Positions 33,825-38,498 of a DNA stretch of 38,498 nt are shown in pieces. The stretch spans positions 1 to 38,498 of the forward strand of contig JANYBP010000091.1 in NCBI GenBank assembly GCA_025360745.1, read 5' to 3'. Numbering within the stretch: the first letter of the stretch is position 1; the number at the start of each line of letters is the position of its first letter. Origin of the DNA: a bacterium (lineage in GTDB: Bacteria; Verrucomicrobiota; Kiritimatiellia; CAIKKV01; CAIYGI01). The position numbers and the translations under genes were made by a program. The notes beneath the pieces are model-generated. The model was not told the origin of the DNA, ran no database searches, and worked only from the letters and a program-made list of their open reading frames with translations.

Positions 33825-33855
33825 TCGCCGGATCCGACAAAACAGTACAAATTGG

Positions 33856-33884
33856 TTGCGCGTTTGGGGCTGGTCTGCTAGGCT
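33856..33884 (+). promoter_or_regulatory. Candidate promoter of the second small secreted gene
   Basis: TTGCGC (33856-33861) is followed after 17 bases by TAGGCT (33879-33884). The surrounding bases closely match those upstream of the paralogue at 29502, although the -10 box is weaker here. Confidence 0.4.
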
Positions 33885-33941
33885 GGAAACAGTTGGTAGT
33901 GCCATGGTGGCGCTGCCGGAGCATAACAAAGGAGTACGGAA

Positions 33942-34259
33942 ATGAAGAAAAGTGCGATTCTGTTGGTCGTGGTCATGATGATTCTTGGCGCGCTGGCGAC
34001 GGCGAAGGCTTCATGGATGGACGTGAATCAGCGGTATTATTTCGCCTACGCCAACGGTTCGGCGTATTACGGCTTCATCTACGACTACTCGTTAGGCTAT
34101 CAGGAAAGCAACACGGGCGGATTCATCAGTTATAGCGCTTATCTCACGTACGTCGCTCAAGGTCCTGGTTCCGGCTACACCACGCACGTGGCATATGTCT
34201 ATGATTCCGTCTCCGGCCGTTACGTCGAGGCCATGGCCACGCTGGATCATATGTTGTAA
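33942..34259 (+). CDS. Small secreted single-domain protein, copy 2
   Basis: This 105-residue protein has the same length and plan as the one at 29502: a signal peptide ending AKA at residue 23, then FIYDYSLGYQES (45-56), TTHVAYVY (80-87) and GRYVEAMATLDHML (92-105). The Cys of the other two copies (NQxCNF) is Tyr here (NQRYYF). Ribosome-binding site AAAGGAG and the following CGGAAA match the other small gene, so promoter, leader and gene were probably duplicated together. Function is unknown. Confidence 0.85.
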   Translation: MKKSAILLVVVMMILGALATAKASWMDVNQRYYFAYANGSAYYGFIYDYSLGYQESNTGGFISYSAYLTYVAQGPGSGYTTHVAYVYDSVSGRYVEAMATLDHML

Positions 34260-34329
34260 TCGGCGCTTTCCAATCGAGGTCCGATCATAGAGTCCTAGCG
34301 CCGAAAGGTTTATTCTGAGAATTCACTGG

Positions 34330-35307
34330 ATGATCGCCGGCGGTATCCTGCTGGCGTTGAATTTATCTTTCGGCAATTCCGATAACGCGGTGGCCGACAA
34401 AAAAACCTCCGCGTTGTCGGGTTCCGTCTCCGTCGCCCCCAGCGGTAACGGCGATGGATTTCACTATGAGCAGGTTCCCTCCACCCCCGGGGTCTATTCC
34501 GTCACTTTCTCCGACAACGGCGGGATCGTTTTGGTTTCCGACTCGTTTCTTGGGCTGGTCATTAATCACAACGGGATGACCCCGGACATCAAGCGCAAGG
34601 CGCTCCGCTCCTATCCCGAAATGGTCGCCACGAATTTCGACACGATCGTAAATTCCACCTTTCCGGATCAAACCCAGGCGCAGGCGGGCGCGCCGTTCGA
34701 AGGTTTCCAATGCACGGACGTCAACGGCTCGCTGGTGACCGTGGCGCAGGACAGTCTTGCTTCGCCGTATGTGCGGGTGACGGTGAAGGACAAGAACGGC
34801 CAGACGGAATCCTTCACCATCAATCGCAAGTTCGTTGACGACCTGCTCCGTCAGGAGGACATGGATGCCTCGCGTCTGGCCTCATCCATCACCACCTTTC
34901 CCTTCCGTCTTCCCGAAGACAGCCGCTTCGGATTCGCCAATTTGTCGCGCGAACAGTTGACCGACATCGTCCTGCGCGTGCCCGCCTTTCAGCGGCAGGA
35001 AATCATCCGCATGCCGCGCTTCTACCGCGAAAAGGCGCCCGAGATCCTCGCGAAATTGAGCAATGCGCCGCCGCGATTCGATTCCGAGACGGTTGTCTCC
35101 AACACCCCGGCGCCGGCCGGCGCGCAGGATCGCCCGAACATCCGCCGCAGTCCACCCCCAGCCCTCGACAAACCCGTTTCGCGAAAACCGAATGCGCCGC
35201 CGCCCAAGGCCGATCGCGACAGTACCCATCCGAATTGGCTCGGATGGTCCGGCTGGGTGGTCGCGGCCGCCGCGATTTTATGGGCCTTAAGCCGCCGGAA
35301 ACGATGA
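34330..35307 (+). CDS. Hypothetical exported protein with C-terminal membrane anchor
   Basis: This 325-residue protein has a hydrophobic N-terminus (MIAGGILLALNLSFG), a mixed soluble region, a Pro-rich stretch (~250-300) and a C-terminal helix followed by basic residues (GWVVAAAAILWALSRRKR). This tripartite tail resembles sorting-type or simple membrane anchors, but no LPXTG or PEP motif is present. The ATG at 34330 has no ribosome-binding site; a CTG at 34315 with GAAAGG upstream would add five residues including an Arg, more like a signal peptide. The soluble part (SYPEMVATNFDTIVNSTF) is not recognised. It lies 70 bases after the small secreted gene and could be part of the same locus. Confidence 0.75.
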   Translation: MIAGGILLALNLSFGNSDNAVADKKTSALSGSVSVAPSGNGDGFHYEQVPSTPGVYSVTFSDNGGIVLVSDSFLGLVINHNGMTPDIKRKALRSYPEMVATNFDTIVNSTFPDQTQAQAGAPFEGFQCTDVNGSLVTVAQDSLASPYVRVTVKDKNGQTESFTINRKFVDDLLRQEDMDASRLASSITTFPFRLPEDSRFGFANLSREQLTDIVLRVPAFQRQEIIRMPRFYREKAPEILAKLSNAPPRFDSETVVSNTPAPAGAQDRPNIRRSPPPALDKPVSRKPNAPPPKADRDSTHPNWLGWSGWVVAAAAILWALSRRKR

Positions 35308-35365
35308 TCGGACGGCGGCGTTGATCGCCGTGCTGCGTGTTTGCGTCATTACGCCATGCGGCGCT

Positions 35366-35383
35366 TTTGTCCTTCCGGACAAA
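35366..35383. terminator. Hairpin between convergent genes
   Basis: TTTGTCC TTCC GGACAAA is a perfect 7-bp stem with a four-base loop, placed in the 103-base gap between two convergent genes. There is no strong T run after it on either strand, so it may end or stabilise both transcripts without being a classic intrinsic terminator. Confidence 0.45.
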
Positions 35384-35410
35384 CCTAAATCGTCATGGCT
35401 TGCATGATGC

Positions 35411-36334
35411 CTATGTCCGGCATCGCGCCTTGAATGGGATCCAGGGATGCCCCCATTTCCGCTCAAAATAATCACGGTTCCGGTCAAATAGACGCTGATA
35501 TTCCTGAGGGGCGAGCTTCGAAAAACTGGCCATTCCGTAGTGATGCACAAAGATGTCCTCACAACAAACAACACGCAGCCCCAACTTCCGCACGCCCTCG
35601 GCATAATCCACGTCCTCGAACATCCCGACCCCGTAGGCCTCGTCCAATTCACCCGTCCGGGCAAACACTTCGCGGCGGAAGGCGACGCAATACATCGCCA
35701 GCACCGGGATATCGAAGATCCGCCCCGCATGCGCCGCGCCATAATCGCGCGCGAATCGTTCCATCCCGGCCAGCGTGCTATAGCCGGTCTCAATGCGCGC
35801 CTCGTTGCCGGTCCAGTTCGTGACCGGGCCAACCAGGCCGAGGTCCGGCTGGGCCGCATAATGCACAAGTTTTCCCAGCCACTCCGGCGGCGCCACGGTG
35901 TCGTTGTTGAGCAGCACCAGCGTTTCGCAGTCGTCCAGCAGGCGCAGTCCTATGTTGTTGGCCGCGGCAAACCCCAGGTTCCGCCCGTTAAACACAACCT
36001 TCAAGCGGGGCTCGCGCGCCGCCGCCGCGCGCAGATAGTCCAGCGTCGCGGCGTCCGATCCATTGTCCACCACTACAACGCGAAAATTTTGCCAAGCCGT
36101 ACGCTGGAAAACGCTGTTCAGACATTGCCGCAAATAATGGAGTCCGAAATAGGAAACGACGACGATGCCTACCCGTGGACAAGGCCCGGCGGTGAAAAGC
36201 GGCAAAGGCGGCAAAGGGCCGCCTGATGGCAGTAAGCGCAGACGGTCGTCGGTTTCCGATTCGCCGGCCGGAGCGTTCGCGCCTAAACGGCGCACGATAG
36301 CTTGGAAAATTCTTTTCATCTTATCTAACATCAT
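35411..36334 (-). CDS. Family 2 (GT-A) glycosyltransferase
   Basis: This 307-residue protein has the GT2 fold. It starts with VGIVVVSYFGLHYLRQCLNS (~55-74) and VVVVDNGSDAAT (~83-94). The metal-binding region LLNNDTVAPP and the GPVTNWTGNEA segment follow, then the acceptor-side acid FEDVDYAEGVRKLG and HHYGMASF. The layout is typical of rhamnosyl- and related transferases of O-antigen clusters. It probably adds one sugar to a surface glycan from a nucleotide sugar on the cytoplasmic face. Its start overlaps the stop of the gene before it (ATGA). The exact sugar cannot be read from sequence. Confidence 0.92.
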   Translation of the reverse strand: MMLDKMKRIFQAIVRRLGANAPAGESETDDRLRLLPSGGPLPPLPLFTAGPCPRVGIVVVSYFGLHYLRQCLNSVFQRTAWQNFRVVVVDNGSDAATLDYLRAAAAREPRLKVVFNGRNLGFAAANNIGLRLLDDCETLVLLNNDTVAPPEWLGKLVHYAAQPDLGLVGPVTNWTGNEARIETGYSTLAGMERFARDYGAAHAGRIFDIPVLAMYCVAFRREVFARTGELDEAYGVGMFEDVDYAEGVRKLGLRVVCCEDIFVHHYGMASFSKLAPQEYQRLFDRNRDYFERKWGHPWIPFKARCRT

Positions 36335-37431
36335 GGTTGACAGTTGAGATCATTGATCTCATTTGAATGGGGCGATTTCGACGGATCGAACTCCATCCAC
36401 ACGCTCCCCCCCTCGGTAGAATAACGGCCCTGCATCATGTGTTGAAGCACGTCGTTGTGAAAATGGTAAAGATATGCGCTCCCGTATAGCAGACGGAGAC
36501 AGGGATTACCCAAGAGCATGGCAAGCAGCAGATATTGCTCTGTCCAAAATATTTGCTTGTCCAACAACCACTCCTTGGGCAGACCAAACGGTAAAAATAT
36601 ATCATGAGCGTGGATTAGCGTGCGATGTCTGAGGAACGGCAGGATGCGGAGATAGAGGTGTAAGCAATCGCTGCCTGTTTTCACCGTATGCGTCGAGTCG
36701 ATGAACAAAAAATCGTTTTCGGATGTCAACCAGTTATGAAAAGAACTGAGAGGTATGGTTTGAACCTTGGTGGCGATCAACTCCACATCGGGTAAATGTT
36801 CAATACAGGGATTCGGATAGGGATCAATACAGATCAGCCTGCCGCAACCGTTCTTTTTAAGCGCCATTTGAGCTATCAAGGTTGAAAATCCGCCGCCCAC
36901 TTCCACGATGATTTTGGGCTTATAATATCGCAGCACACAATAGTAAACCAAGGCATCGGAGCGGCTAAATTGCGAATTGGTCCAATAGAAGCTCGTCCCG
37001 GTTTCCGCGGCCTCATCGCGGGCGGGATTAAATTCCGCGGCATATACGCCGATCTCGTCAACGAAGCGCAACATGGTTTGAGGCTGAAACACACGCGCGC
37101 TTAAATAAGGCGCGGATGTGGCCGTCTCATATTCAAAGGAGGTCTGGATATCTGCCACGGAAGGAGTGTTGCTGTAAAAATCGCATGGGAGGACATTGAT
37201 GCCCTTTTGCTGAAGGACGGCTTTGGTCGCAGATTTGGCATGTGCCAACATCAGCAGCATCGGCATGAGTATTTCCAAGGACAGCGGCACTGGAATCTTG
37301 CTTGGAGGATTGTCGAAACGACGCGAGATACGTTGCTTAAGCGCCCGCATCGTGGCGAGGATATAATTGTTGCGTAAGCCTTTCATGTGAGGGAACTCCG
37401 GAATTTGCGAGGCATCAAACAATGGCTGCAT
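36331..37431 (-). CDS. SAM-dependent methyltransferase-like protein in glycan cluster
   Basis: This 366-residue protein has a Rossmann-type SAM site IIVEVGGGFSTLIAQMAL (~175-192), an acidic partner in RLICIDPYPNP, and the later FLFIDSTHTVKTGSDC and LIHAHDIFLPFG. These match the class I methyltransferase family often found with glycosyltransferases (Methyltransf_24-like). It may methylate a sugar or modify a glycan end. The gene is visibly richer in A and T than its GC-rich neighbours and has more ATA, AAA and TTT codons, a sign of recent acquisition. The ATG at 37431 is the longest start; one at 37386 is possible. Confidence 0.83.
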   Translation of the reverse strand: MQPLFDASQIPEFPHMKGLRNNYILATMRALKQRISRRFDNPPSKIPVPLSLEILMPMLLMLAHAKSATKAVLQQKGINVLPCDFYSNTPSVADIQTSFEYETATSAPYLSARVFQPQTMLRFVDEIGVYAAEFNPARDEAAETGTSFYWTNSQFSRSDALVYYCVLRYYKPKIIVEVGGGFSTLIAQMALKKNGCGRLICIDPYPNPCIEHLPDVELIATKVQTIPLSSFHNWLTSENDFLFIDSTHTVKTGSDCLHLYLRILPFLRHRTLIHAHDIFLPFGLPKEWLLDKQIFWTEQYLLLAMLLGNPCLRLLYGSAYLYHFHNDVLQHMMQGRYSTEGGSVWMEFDPSKSPHSNEINDLNCQP

Positions 37432-37463
37432 TTTTGTTCGAAATATGCGGAGAATCTCCCGCG

Positions 37464-38021
37464 TCAGGTTCCGATCTGGATATCCGTGTCAAACCAAGTG
37501 TAATACGAGCATCGGTAACGTATGTTGCGGTTGCGGTCCTTGATCTCGCGCGCCGGATTGCCGACCGCAATGCGCCACGGCGCGATGTCCTTTGTCACCA
37601 CCGCGCCCGCGCCGATCACCGCCCCTTCGCCGATCGTCACGCCGCCGAGGACGATCGCCCGCGCGCCGATCCAGACATGATCGCCGATCGTCGTCACGCC
37701 TCCGCAGGTCGCGAAATCCGGGTTTTGAGGATCGTGATCCATCGAAAGGATGTAAACCTCCGGCGAGATGCTGCAATTGGCGCCGATATTCACGCCCAGA
37801 CGGCCATCCAGGTAACAGTTGCGGTTAAGCACGGTCTGCGGCCCGATGCTTACCAGCTCGCCCGTAAAGAAACATCCCATGTGGATGCAACACTCCCTTC
37901 CCAGCGTATAACGCAGGATCCCCCGGTAATAGGCGTGCCGCAGGGCGAACGAAGGCAGGCGCGCCACCAGATGATTGCCGCAGGCGAACGAGGCCGCGCG
38001 CAGCCAACCTTTCAGACTCAT
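37464..38021 (-). CDS. Hexapeptide-repeat (LbH) acyltransferase
   Basis: This 185-residue protein has a left-handed beta-helix of hexapeptide repeats: VNIGANCSISPEVYI, TTIGDHVWIGARAIVLGG, VTIGEGAVIGAGAVVTKDI. The active His is in SMDHDPQNP. The C-terminus WRIAVGNPAREIKDR is typical of maltose/galactoside-type O-acetyltransferases of the WbbJ kind. It probably acetylates a sugar of the surface glycan. The ATG at 38021 overlaps the stop of the upstream glycosyltransferase (ATGA). The frame continues upstream but that part overlaps the glycosyltransferase. Confidence 0.92.
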   Translation of the reverse strand: MSLKGWLRAASFACGNHLVARLPSFALRHAYYRGILRYTLGRECCIHMGCFFTGELVSIGPQTVLNRNCYLDGRLGVNIGANCSISPEVYILSMDHDPQNPDFATCGGVTTIGDHVWIGARAIVLGGVTIGEGAVIGAGAVVTKDIAPWRIAVGNPAREIKDRNRNIRYRCSYYTWFDTDIQIGT

Positions 38022-38498
38022 ACTGGCTCCTTTCCCAGGTCGAGCAACCGGTAAAGATTGCCCAGCCCCTGTTCGGCGATCAGCCGGTTGTCGTAACAAG
38101 CCAGCGCCCGCGTGCGCGCCTGTCCGGCCAGCTCCGCCGCGCGCGCCGGATCGCGCAGCAGTTCCACGACCCGCGCCGCGAACGCCTCCGGCCCGTTGGC
38201 GATAAAGACCTCGCGGCCGTCCTCGAATCCAAGATCCTCGACCGCAATTGGCGTGGCGACGCAGGGCCGGCGCAAGGCGGAATATTGCACCACCTTGGTG
38301 CGCAGGCCCGCGCCCGATATCAGCGGCGCGATGCATACCGCCGCCTTCTGGATGTAAGGCCGCACATCCGGCACGCGCCCGGTCACCACCACGCTGTGAC
38401 CATCGTGATAACGCTGGATGTCGCGCGGGGGGTGGGCGCCAACCAGCCACACACGCAGATCCGGCACGGCGGTCAGGATCAACGGCCGGATTTCGCCC
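38018..38498 (-). CDS. GT-B (family 4-like) glycosyltransferase, 5' end outside the window
   Basis: Only the C-terminal part (about 159 codons) is inside the window; the frame is open past the end. It has the donor-binding half of a group 1 GT-B enzyme: LRVWLVGAHPP, VVVTGRVPDVRPYIQKA, and ISGAGLRTKVVQYSALRRPC with VATPIAVEDLGFEDG. In these enzymes the last segments contact the nucleotide sugar. It is the upstream member of the polysaccharide cluster and overlaps the acyltransferase start. Confidence 0.88.
   Translation of the reverse strand, partial: GEIRPLILTAVPDLRVWLVGAHPPRDIQRYHDGHSVVVTGRVPDVRPYIQKAAVCIAPLISGAGLRTKVVQYSALRRPCVATPIAVEDLGFEDGREVFIANGPEAFAARVVELLRDPARAAELAGQARTRALACYDNRLIAEQGLGNLYRLLDLGKEPV

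Noticed and set aside
34330..35307. LPXTG or PEP-CTERM sorting signal
   Set aside because: The tail has a helix and basic end, but neither motif is present.
1..38498. tRNA or rRNA genes
   Set aside because: I saw no cloverleaf-like segment or conserved rRNA sequence; I could not run a tRNA search, so a missed one is possible.

Overview
The window is about 38.5 kb of GC-rich bacterial DNA (roughly 60 % GC by eye) from a Gram-negative organism. It carries an MsbA-type lipid exporter and an arabinose-5-phosphate isomerase of the KdsD/KpsF type, both tied to lipopolysaccharide. My best guess is the PVC superphylum (Verrucomicrobiota, Kiritimatiellota or Lentisphaerota). The guess rests on very large secreted proteins built from PKD-like, Ig-like, RIFT-barrel and calcium-repeat modules, on several secreted repeat proteins, on AsnRS with a coiled-coil insertion, and on the hairpin and tandem-repeat families between genes. 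There is no rRNA, tRNA or other taxonomic marker, so this is inference. I see no phage genes, complete insertion sequence or CRISPR array.

Layout. 1-2.3 kb: a putative type II restriction-modification pair. 2.3-3.5 kb (minus): a secreted ankyrin + MORN repeat protein, divergent from hisH-hisF and a HAD phosphatase-like gene (3.6-5.6 kb). 5.7-13.6 kb: an MsbA-like ABC exporter, then a 2055-residue secreted multidomain protein. 13.6-16.6 kb: a Gfo/Idh/MocA oxidoreductase (minus), a YgjP-type metallopeptidase, and a protein joining zinc ribbon, membrane helix and pseudopilin-like domain. 16.6-22.3 kb: glutamate dehydrogenase with an unusual leader, a second Gfo/Idh/MocA oxidoreductase, a class III aminotransferase and asparaginyl-tRNA synthetase. 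22.3-23.6 kb: a HicAB toxin-antitoxin pair, a repeat-rich spacer and a gene remnant with a large internal deletion. 23.6-29.2 kb (minus): kdsD, a YhiN/HI0933-type flavoprotein, and a four-gene carbamoyltransferase cassette (RHH-like protein, SxtJ-like membrane protein, carbamoyltransferase, DUF5989 protein). 29.2-35.3 kb: a secreted-protein locus. 35.4-38.5 kb (minus): a surface-polysaccharide cluster (GT2, methyltransferase, LbH acyltransferase, and a GT-B glycosyltransferase running off the window).

The most interesting part is 29.5-34.3 kb. Two secreted proteins of 105 residues flank a 1283-residue secreted metallopeptidase. After signal-peptide removal each small protein consists of one ~80-residue domain, and the same domain is the last 80 residues of the peptidase. 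I do not recognise this domain (core FIYDYSxGxQES ... TTHVAYIY ... GRYxEA ... LDQML). The two small genes also share promoter-like and ribosome-binding-site sequence. This looks like an undescribed three-gene family in which a free-standing extracellular domain and a protease-tethered copy are encoded side by side.

Other genes fit together in short modules. HisH and HisF form one enzyme. Glutamate dehydrogenase, oxidoreductase and aminotransferase could form a nitrogen-transfer pathway. KdsD, MsbA, the carbamoyltransferase cassette and the terminal glycosyltransferase cluster all point to a decorated LPS-like envelope. Intergenic regions repeatedly hold short tandem repeats of different sequence, and one pair of hairpins has different stems but an identical loop.
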